DNA from: Chloroflexota bacterium
GTDB taxonomy: Bacteria > Chloroflexota > Chloroflexia > Chloroheliales > Chloroheliaceae
Direction of reading: 5' to 3'
Length of the DNA: 64,000 bases
NCBI GenBank assembly: GCA_028287745.1
Contig: JAQBPB010000032.1
Location: 1 to 64,000 of the forward strand
Shown here piece after piece: positions 1 to 8,127 of this stretch. A program made the translations under genes and the position numbers. The notes beneath the pieces are model-generated. The model was not told the DNA's origin, did no database searches, and was given only the letters and a program-made list of their open reading frames with translations. Every line of letters begins with the position of its first letter. Positions within the stretch are counted from its first letter, which is position 1.

Positions 1-192
1 CGTAAAATTGACCTCCAAGAAGACTCTCGCGAAGTTCGCCGGGCCCGTGAAGCAATTGAGGCCATCCGAGAGCATTCCTCGCAGGGTCTGGAAGTAACCA
101 GGTTGCGCGAAGACCTGGATAAAGTCCTGACCGAAAACCGGGAATTGCGCGACCGGCTGGAAAGCCTGGAACAGCGGATTAAAGGACAGTAG
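1..192 (+). CDS. C-terminal part of a coiled-coil protein (5' end outside window)
   Basis: The frame is open from base 1 to a TAG at 190-192, giving 63 residues. They are rich in Glu, Arg and Leu, with heptad-like spacing (REDLDKVLTENRELRDRLESLE), so the protein ends in a coiled coil. No catalytic motif is in the visible part and the family cannot be named. A hairpin with a T run follows at 221-252, so this is probably the last gene of its operon. Confidence 0.6.
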   Translation, partial: RKIDLQEDSREVRRAREAIEAIREHSSQGLEVTRLREDLDKVLTENRELRDRLESLEQRIKGQ

Positions 193-220
193 CAGAATTT
201 GGCGGGTTTTGTTCGCCGGT

Positions 221-252
221 AAAAAAGCCAGGAAATTACAACCTGGCTTTTT
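221..252 (+). terminator. Rho-independent terminator
   Basis: The arms AAAAAAGCCAGG and CCTGGCTTTTT form an 11 bp stem around a 9 nt loop, ending in a T run. It closes the operon of the partial coiled-coil gene. Confidence 0.8.
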
Positions 253-274
253 CTAACCACTTTGGCCCGGAGTG

Positions 275-283
275 TGCTACAAT
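275..283 (+). promoter_or_regulatory. Extended -10 promoter for the DUF47-pit operon
   Basis: TGcTACAAT is an extended -10 box. No good -35 lies 16-18 bp upstream, which is usual for this class. It leaves a leader of about 130 nt before the ATG at 418. The same promoter type recurs in this window. Confidence 0.45.
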
Positions 284-417
284 TTTGGGTAGATTAAAAG
301 AAAATGAGTTTGTTAGAGGGGAACTCTAATAGTTCAGGTTGTATGTGATAAGTGGGTATGAGGTTGCTTTGGTTTTACCAACGGGTTATTTAACATTGAG
401 GCTGAGGAGAAAACTGA

Positions 418-1038
418 ATGTTTGGGATCAAATTAAATCCCCGGAATGATGTATTTTTTAGTATTCTCGAACAGGCGGCCGCGCAGACGGTCGAGGCCGC
501 CCGGTTGCTCTGCGACCTGGTTAACGATTTTACAGATGTAGAAGTCAAGCTGCAACGCTTGGTTGATGCCGAAAAAAAGGCTGATACGATCAACCACCAG
601 ATGGTCCAGCAGCTCAGCAAAACCTTTATCACTCCGATTGATCGCGAAGACCTCCACACCCTGGCTTTTGCAATTGATGACATTGTAGATAATATCGAAG
701 CCGCCGGGACGACTATGGTGTTGTGTAAAGTCAAGCACACTACCCCTTACGCCATAAAAATGGCTAATGTAGTGCTGGACGCGGCTGCCAAGCTAAATAC
801 GCTGGTGCCAAACCTGCGGACCATGCGGGATGTCCGGCAGCAGTATATCGCCATTCACGACCTCGAAAACCAGGGTGACGCGCTCTGGCAGCAAGCCTTC
901 GCCAGCCTGTTCGAGGATGGCAGCAACCCGCTTGAAGTAATCAAGTGGAAAGAAATCTACGAGATGATGGAAGAGTCGATTGACTCAATCGAACGCGTGG
1001 CCGAGATTATCGAGGAGGTTATTCAGAAGAATGGATAG
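418..1038 (+). CDS. DUF47 (PhoU-like) phosphate transport regulator
   Basis: A 206-residue all-helical protein that opens with MFGIKLNPRNDVFFSILEQ and continues as a run of acidic amphipathic helices, the layout of the DUF47/PhoU-like family. Members are usually encoded beside PiT phosphate permeases and are thought to control them from the cytoplasm. The ATG at 418 follows GAGGAGA at a good distance. Its 3' end overlaps the permease start by 8 bp, so the two are translationally coupled. The family call is firm; the regulatory role is inferred from the pairing. Confidence 0.9.
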   Translation: MFGIKLNPRNDVFFSILEQAAAQTVEAARLLCDLVNDFTDVEVKLQRLVDAEKKADTINHQMVQQLSKTFITPIDREDLHTLAFAIDDIVDNIEAAGTTMVLCKVKHTTPYAIKMANVVLDAAAKLNTLVPNLRTMRDVRQQYIAIHDLENQGDALWQQAFASLFEDGSNPLEVIKWKEIYEMMEESIDSIERVAEIIEEVIQKNG

Positions 1039-2035
1039 CGGCCTGGTACTCTTGATCGTCATCATTGTTACCGCCGTTGTTTTTGATTATATCAACGGCT
1101 TTCATGACACGGCTAATGCGATTGCAACCGTTGTTTCAACCAGGGTTCTTTCACCGCTGGTTGCTGTATTAATGGCCGCTTTCTTTAACTTTGTGGGCGC
1201 TTTCACCGGTACCCAGGTGGCTAAAACCGTCGGGGCCGATATCGTAGACCCCACCAACAGCAGCCAGATAATCGTGCTTTCCGCCCTGTTAGCCGCCATT
1301 ATCTGGAACCTGATAACCTGGTACCTGGGGTTGCCCAGCAGCAGCAGTCACGCTTTGATAGGCGGGCTTATTGGGGCCGCTTTCGCCGGTAATGCCTTTA
1401 ACCTGGCAGTTATCAAGGGCAACGGGTTTGGCAAAGTCCTTACAGGTCTGATTGCCTCACCCATAATCGGGTTCTTGTTGGGTTACTTTGTAATGGTCGG
1501 CTTAAGTTGGCTGCTAATAAAAGCCACGCCCCATTTTGTCAACAAGTGGTTTAAAAGGTTGCAGTTGTTTTCAGCGGCTTTTATGGCCTTCAGTCACGGC
1601 AGCAACGATGCTCAAAAGACTATGGGTATTATCACCCTGGCAATTCTAACCTACGAAGGCCGTCCCAGTAGCACCTTCCAGGTGCCGGTCTGGGTTATTT
1701 TGCTGGCGGCAACGGCTATGGCGGCCGGTACGGCTTCTGGAGGCTGGCGAATTATCAAGACTATGGGCAGCAAAATTGTTGACCTGAAACCGATCCATGG
1801 TTTCGCGGCCGAAACCAGCGCCGCGACGGTTATTGAAGCCGCTTCTCGGCTGGGTTTCCCGGTCAGCACCACCCACGTAATAAGTTCCTCCATTATGGGG
1901 GTCGGTTCAAGCAACCGGTTTAGCGCCGTGCGGTGGTCGACTGTAGGCGGCATCCTTAAAGCCTGGGTTCTTACTATCCCGGTTTGTTTCATCCTGGGAG
2001 TTGTTATTGAAACGTTTATAAGGTTTGCTTTCTAG
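1031..2035 (+). CDS. pit: PiT-family low-affinity inorganic phosphate transporter
   Basis: A 334-residue polytopic membrane protein. Two PiT signature repeats are visible: YINGFHDTANAIAT near the N-terminus and FSHGSNDAQKTMGII in the second half. These are the inverted GxNDxxN-type motifs that form the phosphate path. PiT carriers move phosphate (often as metal phosphate) with H+ or Na+. I place the start at the ATG at 1031, because an upstream in-frame start (980) would add 17 hydrophilic residues inside the DUF47 gene, and GAGGAGG stands at 1012-1018. It is the second gene of the DUF47 operon. Confidence 0.93.
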   Translation: MDSGLVLLIVIIVTAVVFDYINGFHDTANAIATVVSTRVLSPLVAVLMAAFFNFVGAFTGTQVAKTVGADIVDPTNSSQIIVLSALLAAIIWNLITWYLGLPSSSSHALIGGLIGAAFAGNAFNLAVIKGNGFGKVLTGLIASPIIGFLLGYFVMVGLSWLLIKATPHFVNKWFKRLQLFSAAFMAFSHGSNDAQKTMGIITLAILTYEGRPSSTFQVPVWVILLAATAMAAGTASGGWRIIKTMGSKIVDLKPIHGFAAETSAATVIEAASRLGFPVSTTHVISSSIMGVGSSNRFSAVRWSTVGGILKAWVLTIPVCFILGVVIETFIRFAF

Positions 2036-2140
2036 GCTTGTCATAGGTAAAGTCGCTCAACAGGGAATGTCGAAAGCAAACGCGGGTCAATGGTCAAGGT
2101 CCCGGTAGAACTGCCAGATTTCTTATTTAATACCGACACC

Positions 2141-2168
2141 ACGTTCAACGTTTGACGTTCTACGTTCC
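2141..2168. repeat. Four tandem heptamers ACGTTYN
   Basis: ACGTTCA, ACGTTTG, ACGTTCT and ACGTTCC follow each other with an exact 7 bp period, 12 bp before the start of the ymdB-like gene. Related ACGTT-rich elements occur at about 6950-6972, 27359-27393 and 27460. Confidence 0.7.
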
Positions 2169-2180
2169 ACGAAAAGAGCC

Positions 2181-3059
2181 ATGACGATCAATGTTTTAAT
2201 GACCGGCGATGTGGTGGGTGCCAGTGGCCGCCAGGCGGTCAAAAGGTTACTTCCACAGTTACGCCAGGAATATCAACTTGACCTGGTTATCGTCAACGCT
2301 GAAAACGCGGACGGGCTGGGCCTTTACATTTCTTCGGCGGTCGACCTATTAGAAAACGGAGCCGATATTTTGACTCTGGGCGACCATATCTACGATAAGG
2401 CCGAGATTTACGAATACCTGGCTCAGAGCGACCGGATTGTCCGGCCGCTCAATTTTAATCCGGACACGCCCGGCCCTGACCGGCTAATGGTCACTATCGG
2501 CAAAACCCGGGTAATGGTTGTATCCGTGTTGGGCTTGCTTAAGATTAATGTCTACAGCGCCGTATCACCTTTTACGGCCCTGGACCACCTGTTAAGTGAG
2601 CTGGAAACTTTTGCTGATGAAAAGCAGCCCCATATTATCCTGGTTGACTTTCACGCCGAAGATATAAGGGAGAAACATGCCCTGGCCTGGCACCTGGACG
2701 GCCGGGTAAGCGCCGTAGTCGGCACCCACACCCATGTCCCGACCCTGGACGCCCGGATTCTGCCGCACGGCACAGGTAAGGTGACCGATATCGGGATGTG
2801 TGGCCCGCGTGACGGCAGCCTGGGTATGAAGTTAGAGGCGGCCCTGACCCGCTTTGTAACCGGTATGCCTTCGATGTATGAGGTAGCAGGCGGGCCGGTC
2901 CAGTTCAACAGTATTTTCTTACAGATTGATGAAACGACCGGGCGCTGTGAGTATATAGAACGTGTTGACCGCCTGGTGGACTTTTCAACTGATTACAGTC
3001 CTCCCGAAACATCTTCCGGCCCGCCGACCTCCAGCCTTAATTCTAAAGATTTAACCTGA
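2181..3059 (+). CDS. ymdB: YmdB-like metallophosphoesterase (TIGR00282 family)
   Basis: A 292-residue cytoplasmic enzyme of the YmdB family, which hydrolyses cyclic nucleotides such as 2',3'-cAMP and in Bacillus affects biofilm and sporulation decisions. Visible metal-site motifs are GDVVG (D10), NAENAD (E41, N42), GDH (D68, H69), FHAE (H158) and GTHTH (H183, H185). Family members usually have GNH where this one has GDH, so one Asn metal ligand is replaced by Asp. The C-terminal 25 residues are Pro/Ser-rich and probably disordered. The gene is monocistronic, preceded by the heptamer repeats. Confidence 0.88.
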   Translation: MTINVLMTGDVVGASGRQAVKRLLPQLRQEYQLDLVIVNAENADGLGLYISSAVDLLENGADILTLGDHIYDKAEIYEYLAQSDRIVRPLNFNPDTPGPDRLMVTIGKTRVMVVSVLGLLKINVYSAVSPFTALDHLLSELETFADEKQPHIILVDFHAEDIREKHALAWHLDGRVSAVVGTHTHVPTLDARILPHGTGKVTDIGMCGPRDGSLGMKLEAALTRFVTGMPSMYEVAGGPVQFNSIFLQIDETTGRCEYIERVDRLVDFSTDYSPPETSSGPPTSSLNSKDLT

Positions 3060-3334
3060 GTCTTTTATTATGGTTTCAGCCTGGCTTAAACCCGCCGTAG
3101 TGTGGTCACGGCAGCCAGCCCGCGGTCAGGGGAACCGGTGTTCCTGGGTTTCCACCATCTTAAACACAAGTAATCTTGCCAGGACTTTTGGCCAGTTTGC
3201 AATCGGCCTGATGTTTATTATAATTACTATTGATAAATACTACTCCAGCTATTACAATAACTTATACTTGTATGGCATCTTGCTATTAGCACCTAGGGTT
3301 AAAAAGTTGGGTCATTAGGGAGAAAAAAACTAAT

Positions 3335-4267
3335 ATGGAAATCGGCCAGTTACGAGCCTTTGTTGTCGCAGCGCGGGAAAAGAGTTTTACCAGGGCAGCG
3401 GAAGCACTCTATGTCACCCAGCCATCGGTGACAGCCCGGATTCAGACTCTTGAAATTGAAATGAAAACCCCCCTTTTCTTGCGCAAAGGCCGGACAATAG
3501 AATTGACCGAGAGCGGCAAAGTCTTTTTGCCGTATGCTGAAAGAGCCCTTTCGGTGCTGGATGAGGGCGAACAGGCCGTCCGAAATGTACGGGATGGCAC
3601 GGCCGGGCGCCTGTCTATCGCGGCAATTCAAACGATCTGTCTCTTTTTGATCGCACCTGTCTTGGACCAATTTCACCGCATCAACCCGACGGTTGAAATT
3701 TTTCTTCAGCAGGGTGCCTCTACCCGGATTATTGAAATGTTGTTGGATGACGTGGTGCAACTTGGGGTGGTCATAGGGCCGGTAATTCATCCCCAGATTA
3801 AAACAATTGCCAGCTTTCACGATGAAATGATTGTAGTGGCTTCACCGGAACACCGCCTGGCCCGCAGCAACAATGGCGGCCCGGAGCCTATTTCGCCAGA
3901 CGAACTGGCTTCTGAACAGTTTATTATGGCGCGCTGGGGTAGTTCTTTTGACACCTTTATGAGCCGGATTAGCGACGTGGCCCGCCAGCCGCGCATTTCA
4001 ATGGCAATCGAGATAACCGAAACTACCAAGGCTCTGGTAAAAATGAACGACGGCATGGCGGCTTTGCCCCGGTTTGCGGTTCAAAACGATTTGCACAGCG
4101 GCGCGCTGGTCGAAATCCCAATCGAAAACTGGGAGCCGGTCAGCATCCAGATTGTGATGGTCCACCGCCGGGACCGTGAAATGGGGCTAGCGGCCCAGAA
4201 GTTTGCCGATTTGTGGCAAATATCCAATCCGTTGTTCGGACCAAATAGGCCGAATCTATTATCTTAA
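3335..4267 (+). CDS. LysR-family transcriptional regulator
   Basis: A 310-residue protein with the LysR winged helix-turn-helix in residues 1-60 (FTRAAEALYVTQPSVTARIQTLE, then LFLRKGRTIELTESG). A periplasmic-binding-protein-like effector domain follows from about residue 90. The start follows AGGGAG at close spacing. The upstream 275 bp is AT-rich and could hold its autoregulatory site. The next gene, an isocitrate dehydrogenase-type enzyme, lies in the same direction 150 bp on and is a possible target, but nothing in the sequence shows this. The effector is unknown. Confidence 0.92.
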   Translation: MEIGQLRAFVVAAREKSFTRAAEALYVTQPSVTARIQTLEIEMKTPLFLRKGRTIELTESGKVFLPYAERALSVLDEGEQAVRNVRDGTAGRLSIAAIQTICLFLIAPVLDQFHRINPTVEIFLQQGASTRIIEMLLDDVVQLGVVIGPVIHPQIKTIASFHDEMIVVASPEHRLARSNNGGPEPISPDELASEQFIMARWGSSFDTFMSRISDVARQPRISMAIEITETTKALVKMNDGMAALPRFAVQNDLHSGALVEIPIENWEPVSIQIVMVHRRDREMGLAAQKFADLWQISNPLFGPNRPNLLS

Positions 4268-4416
4268 TCAGGCACGGCAATTTGAATCTCTGCGGTTTGA
4301 GTGCTATGCTTAGGGTGAGTAAGACCGGGCTTTTTAGAATTAAGATAAGGCTGTCCCGGAATTGATAAATGAGATGAATTTGTAACCTCTCAAGGATGAG
4401 GAAAGGAGCCGCTTCA

Positions 4417-5505
4417 ATGGCTTATGATGTAACTCTGATTCCCGGTGATGGTACCGGCCCGGAAATCGCCGAGGCAACCCGCCGGGTGTTAGATGCTACT
4501 GGTGTTCAGTTTAACTGGGATGTTCAACACGCCGGTATTGATGAAATGGAACGCAGCGGCGAGGTCCTGCCCAAGGCTACTCTCGACTCGGTCCGCCGGA
4601 CCAAACTTGGCATCAAAGGCCCCATCACTACACCAATCGGAAAAGGTTTCCGCAGCGTTAACGTTGCGCTCCGCAAGGAACTGGAACTTTTCGCCTGCTT
4701 GCGCCCCTGCAAAAAATTCCAGGGTGTTCGCTCCCGCTTCGATAAAGTGGACCTGGTAATCGTCCGCGAAAATATGGAAGACCTTTACGCCGGTATCGAA
4801 TTCAAACGCGGCACTCCCGAGCAAGCCGAACTGATTGCCGAAATCGAAAGACTGAATGGCGCGAAAATCCGCTCCGACAGCGGTATCACCATTAAGCCGA
4901 TCAGCGAGTTTGGCAGCCGCCGGATTGTAAAATTTGCTTTTGAATATGCCAGGAACAACAACCGCCACAAGGTTAGCGCGGTACACAAGGCCAATATTCA
5001 GAAGTTCTCCGATGGACTGTTCCTGGAAGTCGCCCAGGATGTCGCTAAAGAATATCCTGAAATCGAGTTCAATGACGTAATCGTGGACAACATGTGCATG
5101 CAGCTTGTCCAGAAGCCGGAAGATTACGACGTGCTGGTTCTGCCGAACCTCTACGGCGATATTCTGAGCGACCTGGGCGCCGGTCTGATTGGCGGTCTGG
5201 GTATGGCTCCCGGTGGTAACATCGGCGATGGCATCGCGGTATTCGAACCGACCCACGGTTCCGCTCCCAAGTACGCCGGTAAGAACCGCATCAATCCGCT
5301 GGGTATGATTCTGTCGGGCGTTATGATGCTGCGCTACCTGAACGAATTTGACGCGGCTGACCGCCTGGAGAAAGCTATCCAGGACGTTATCATCGAAGGT
5401 AAGTACGTTACCTACGACATGAAGCCGGATCGCAATGACCCGACCGCCGTTGGTACTCAGGAAGAAGCCGACGCCATTATTCGCAAGATGCAGGGCAAAG
5501 AATAA
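4417..5505 (+). CDS. Isocitrate/isopropylmalate dehydrogenase family enzyme, probably NAD-dependent isocitrate dehydrogenase
   Basis: A 362-residue beta-decarboxylating dehydrogenase. The N-terminal [10 protein letters not shown] motif, the substrate loop S80-V-N-V-A-L-R-K, [12 protein letters not shown], the metal-binding region ([27 protein letters not shown], described in parts) and the HGSAP cofactor loop are all present. The SxNVALRK loop and AxLRP pattern favour isocitrate (IDH3-like) or homoisocitrate over isopropylmalate. It would make 2-oxoglutarate in the TCA cycle. The start is the ATG at 4417 behind AAAGGAG; an in-frame ATG at 4396 would place the ribosome site inside the gene. 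Confidence 0.88.
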   Translation: MAYDVTLIPGDGTGPEIAEATRRVLDATGVQFNWDVQHAGIDEMERSGEVLPKATLDSVRRTKLGIKGPITTPIGKGFRSVNVALRKELELFACLRPCKKFQGVRSRFDKVDLVIVRENMEDLYAGIEFKRGTPEQAELIAEIERLNGAKIRSDSGITIKPISEFGSRRIVKFAFEYARNNNRHKVSAVHKANIQKFSDGLFLEVAQDVAKEYPEIEFNDVIVDNMCMQLVQKPEDYDVLVLPNLYGDILSDLGAGLIGGLGMAPGGNIGDGIAVFEPTHGSAPKYAGKNRINPLGMILSGVMMLRYLNEFDAADRLEKAIQDVIIEGKYVTYDMKPDRNDPTAVGTQEEADAIIRKMQGKE

Positions 5506-5525
5506 AGGTACCGGTTGGACTTTTT

Positions 5526-5557
5526 ACCAGGAGCAAGCAGTTGCTCCTGGTATTTTT
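5526..5557 (+). terminator. Rho-independent terminator
   Basis: ACCAGGAGCAA and TTGCTCCTGGT form a perfect 11 bp stem with a 4 nt loop, followed by ATTTTTAT. It ends the isocitrate dehydrogenase transcript. Confidence 0.9.
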
Positions 5558-5674
5558 ATGCCTTTAAGGGTCAGTGAGTTAAGAATTATCGCAAAAAGGG
5601 CATTTTCAGGCTAGAAAAGCCTGGTATAAAGATTGCAACACAAGTTATTATGTTAAGGAAACCGGCCTTAACTA

Positions 5675-5703
5675 TTGCAATGCTTGAACTGAAATGGTAT
5701 ACT
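5675..5703 (+). promoter_or_regulatory. Promoter of the nuclease-like/hpt operon
   Basis: TTGCAA, 17 bp, then TATACT, with an extended -10 TGG immediately before the -10 box. Start of transcription would be near 5710, giving a leader of about 70 nt. Confidence 0.55.
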
Positions 5704-5779
5704 GGGAACAGGTAAACTTGTCATAACATGGGAGAATACCTTTGAATTATACCCTGATTGGCCGGGGAGGATTGTTGGA

Positions 5780-6289
5780 ATGACCCTCACCCTGCTAACA
5801 CCCATACCAGAACAGACTGCCCTGCTTGCGGAGGGTAAACTTACCGCCCGGATAACTAAATTCCGGCCGATAAGCGGTCTAACCCGGACACGGGGATTGC
5901 GCAAAAAGAAATGGCGTAGTAACCCTTACCAGTTTGTCCGTTTTGCTCACCCGGTTGAAGCCGAATTTGCTAAAGTTCTAACTTACTACCGCGTTCGCTG
6001 GCTCTATGAACCTCACCAATTCCCACTCGACTGGCATCCTGATGGCACTGTCGCCCGAATGTTCGCCCCGGATTTTTATCTACCTGAATTCGACCTCTAC
6101 GCCGAATTAACTACCCAGAAGCAAAATTTGGTCACCCGCAAGAATGCCAAGCTGCGCCGTCTTCGCGAATTGTACCCCGAAATTAACATCCGGCTCTTTT
6201 ATCGCAAAGATTTACAACGCCTGCTGGCCCGTTTTGGGATTGCGGTTTCGTCGCAAATTGTAACCCCGCCGGGCGGTCTGGCGTTATGA
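5780..6289 (+). CDS. Putative PD-(D/E)XK-like protein, coupled to hpt
   Basis: 169 residues, with GGAGG upstream of the ATG. The middle has the look of a restriction-endonuclease-like core: a Glu-containing helix (HPVEAEFAKVLTYY), then APDFYLPEFDLYAEL followed by TTQKQ, which fits an acidic PD...E-x-x-x-K arrangement, then a helix and a strand (INIRLFYRKDL). The N-terminal 50 residues are basic. The gene overlaps hpt by 4 bp (ATGA), so the two are translated together. Whether it cuts nucleic acid is unknown; the fold call is from motif spacing only. Confidence 0.6.
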   Translation: MTLTLLTPIPEQTALLAEGKLTARITKFRPISGLTRTRGLRKKKWRSNPYQFVRFAHPVEAEFAKVLTYYRVRWLYEPHQFPLDWHPDGTVARMFAPDFYLPEFDLYAELTTQKQNLVTRKNAKLRRLRELYPEINIRLFYRKDLQRLLARFGIAVSSQIVTPPGGLAL

Positions 6290-6900
6290 GTAATGTTCTG
6301 CCGCCGCCGCCGGGCGACTTGAGTTATTCAGCCCTTTCCCCTTTAATTTCAAAAGTACTTTATTCCAAAGAAAATATTGCCAGCAGAGTCAGCGAGTTAG
6401 GCCGCCAGATTACGGCTGATTATGCCGGGGTGGGCCGCGACCTGGTGGTCTTTGGTATTCTCAAAGGAGTTTTGCCCTTCCAGGCTGACCTCACAAGGGC
6501 GATTGATTTACCCCTGCAAACCGATGTTATGACTATCAGCGGCTACAGACCGGAAAACGGCCAGGCTCCCGAACGGCGCCCGCCTGGTGTAGTCCGTATC
6601 ACCAAAGACCTGGATATACCGGTCTCCGGCCGCCATGTCTTGATTGTCGAAGATATGGTAGATACCGGCCTGACCCTTAACTTTATCGCCAGGATGATTC
6701 GCCAGCGCCAACCGGCCTCACTGGCAATCGCTACTCTTTTCAACCGCGAAGCCAACCGCCTGGCCCTGAACCTCCCCATCCGCTACAGCGGGTTTGATGC
6801 CCCCGATGATTTCCTGGTCGGGTATGGCCTGGACTACCGTGAGCTGTTCCGGAACTTACCGTATGTTGGCATCCTAAAAAAGGAAATTTATTCCCTCTAA
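6286..6900 (+). CDS. hpt: Hypoxanthine phosphoribosyltransferase-like enzyme
   Basis: 204 residues of the type I phosphoribosyltransferase fold. The PRPP-binding signature HVLIVEDMVDTGLTL is at about residues 122-136, with FGILKGVLPFQADLTRAI as the N-terminal PPi loop region. The C-terminal DFLVGYGLDYRELFRNLPYVGIL is typical of bacterial Hpt. It salvages hypoxanthine and guanine to IMP and GMP in the cytoplasm. It overlaps the upstream nuclease-like gene by 4 bp and no gene follows in the operon. Confidence 0.92.
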   Translation: MSNVLPPPPGDLSYSALSPLISKVLYSKENIASRVSELGRQITADYAGVGRDLVVFGILKGVLPFQADLTRAIDLPLQTDVMTISGYRPENGQAPERRPPGVVRITKDLDIPVSGRHVLIVEDMVDTGLTLNFIARMIRQRQPASLAIATLFNREANRLALNLPIRYSGFDAPDDFLVGYGLDYRELFRNLPYVGILKKEIYSL

Positions 6901-6917
6901 ATCCCTGCTTAATTTTG

Positions 6918-6926
6918 TGTTACAAT
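6918..6926 (+). promoter_or_regulatory. Extended -10 promoter upstream of the Cof-type phosphatase
   Basis: TGtTACAAT lies 18 bp after the hpt stop codon. Transcription would start near 6933 and produce a leader of about 170 nt that contains duplicated short segments (6935-6993). Confidence 0.4.
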
Positions 6927-6934
6927 CCTGGTCG

Positions 6935-6993
6935 AAATGGTGTGCGGTTAACGTAGAGCCTTAAACGTAGAGGCTTTAATGAAAATGGTGTGC
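6935..6993. repeat. Nested short direct repeats in the Cof-gene leader
   Basis: AAATGGTGTGC occurs at 6935-6945 and 6983-6993. Between the copies, AACGTAGAG occurs at 6950-6958 and 6964-6972, 14 bp apart. Read on the minus strand the inner unit is CTCTACGTT, related to the ACGTT heptamers at 2141. Confidence 0.65.
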
Positions 6994-7102
6994 CGGCCTC
7001 ATAAACCGGGTAAAGTTTCCGATGCTATCACTTATCCGCTGGCCCGCTCGCCCATAATGTTCTACTTCCTGATAATATTGACTTTAATTAGAAAGCTTAG
7101 TT

Positions 7103-7924
7103 GTGACTAAATTAGATTATAAATTGCTGGCGCTGGACCTTGATGGCACTTTAATTGACGACTCCCTGGTTATAACGGAACCGACTAAAAAGGCAATTGC
7201 CCAGGCCATTGAGCGCGGCGTGGTTGTGACGCTGGCAACCGGCCGGATGTTCCGTTCGGCCCTTATTTTTGCACGTGAGTTGAACCTGGCCGCGCCATTA
7301 ATTTGTTACCAGGGCGCGATGGTCCGCCATTCGACTACCGGTGAAACAGTTTTTCACCAGTCGCTGCCGTTTGACCAGGCCCGCGCCTTTATCGAGCTGG
7401 CCCAGAAGCGCAACCTGCACGTTAACGCCTACGTGGACGACCATATTTACGTGGCCGAAATGAACGAAGCGGCCAGTTATTATGCCAACCTGGCACGTGT
7501 CCCGGCTGAAGTAGTCGGCAATTTGCTTAACTTTATTGACCGGCCGGAAAAAGCCCCGACCAAGCTGGTTATTGTGACTAAAGAAGAGCAGACCCTGGCA
7601 GTGGTGGAGGAGTTCCAGGCAACTTTCGCCAATTCGTTGTATGTGACCCGGTCGCATGCCCGCTTCACCGAAGCGGTCCACCCGGAGTGCAGTAAAGGGA
7701 TTGCCCTTAAAGCCCTGGCCCAATCGCTCAATATACCGATTGAACAGGTTATGGCTATCGGTGACAACTTGAACGACCTGCCCATGCTTGAAACCGCCGG
7801 GCTGAGTATCGCGGTCGCCAACGCCGGGCCGGTGGTGAAAGCTACGGCCGGGTATGTGACCCAGGGTGAGGTTTCCGAAGGGGTTATCGAGGCGATCAAC
7901 CGCTTTATCCTGGGAAATAATTAG
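7103..7924 (+). CDS. Cof-type HAD-IIB family phosphatase
   Basis: 273 residues starting with GTG. HAD motif I is LALDLDGTLID (nucleophile Asp near residue 12), motif II is the T in TLATGR, and motif IV is AIGDNLNDLPMLE near 215-228. A C2-type cap lies between motifs II and III, as in Cof/YidA sugar-phosphate and nucleotide-cofactor phosphatases. The substrate cannot be told from sequence. It has its own upstream promoter and a shared hairpin terminator behind it. Confidence 0.9.
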   Translation: MTKLDYKLLALDLDGTLIDDSLVITEPTKKAIAQAIERGVVVTLATGRMFRSALIFARELNLAAPLICYQGAMVRHSTTGETVFHQSLPFDQARAFIELAQKRNLHVNAYVDDHIYVAEMNEAASYYANLARVPAEVVGNLLNFIDRPEKAPTKLVIVTKEEQTLAVVEEFQATFANSLYVTRSHARFTEAVHPECSKGIALKALAQSLNIPIEQVMAIGDNLNDLPMLETAGLSIAVANAGPVVKATAGYVTQGEVSEGVIEAINRFILGNN

Positions 7925-8035
7925 CTGGTAGGCAAACCATTGCCGGATAGAAAGCGGTCCGGGCGAAGATTACGGCCCTGTAATAAGCAACTTTGCCCCG
8001 GATACAACTTATTTCGCATAGTTGATATAAATAAA

Positions 8036-8070
8036 AGCCCGGACGGCATAAGCGGTCCGGGCTAATTTTT
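8036..8070. terminator. Bidirectional terminator between convergent genes
   Basis: AGCCCGGACGG / CGGTCCGGGCT forms a long near-perfect stem, with T-rich sequence to the right (TAATTTTT) and A-rich to the left. It can end both the Cof gene and the minus-strand lipoprotein gene. Confidence 0.8.
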
Positions 8071-8127
8071 AGCCTGCCGGGTGGGCCGGTCCGGAAGTTC
8101 TATCCTACCGGGCCCGGCTCACCCAGG

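Noticed and set aside
3070-3318. 82-codon plus-strand ORF between ymdB and the LysR gene
   Set aside because: No ribosome site, odd composition (runs of Ile, Tyr and Leu from AT-rich DNA), and no recognisable domain. It is more likely the LysR promoter region.
4489-5256. 255-codon ORF antisense to the isocitrate dehydrogenase gene
   Set aside because: Shadow of a well-conserved enzyme gene; composition is unlike a real protein.
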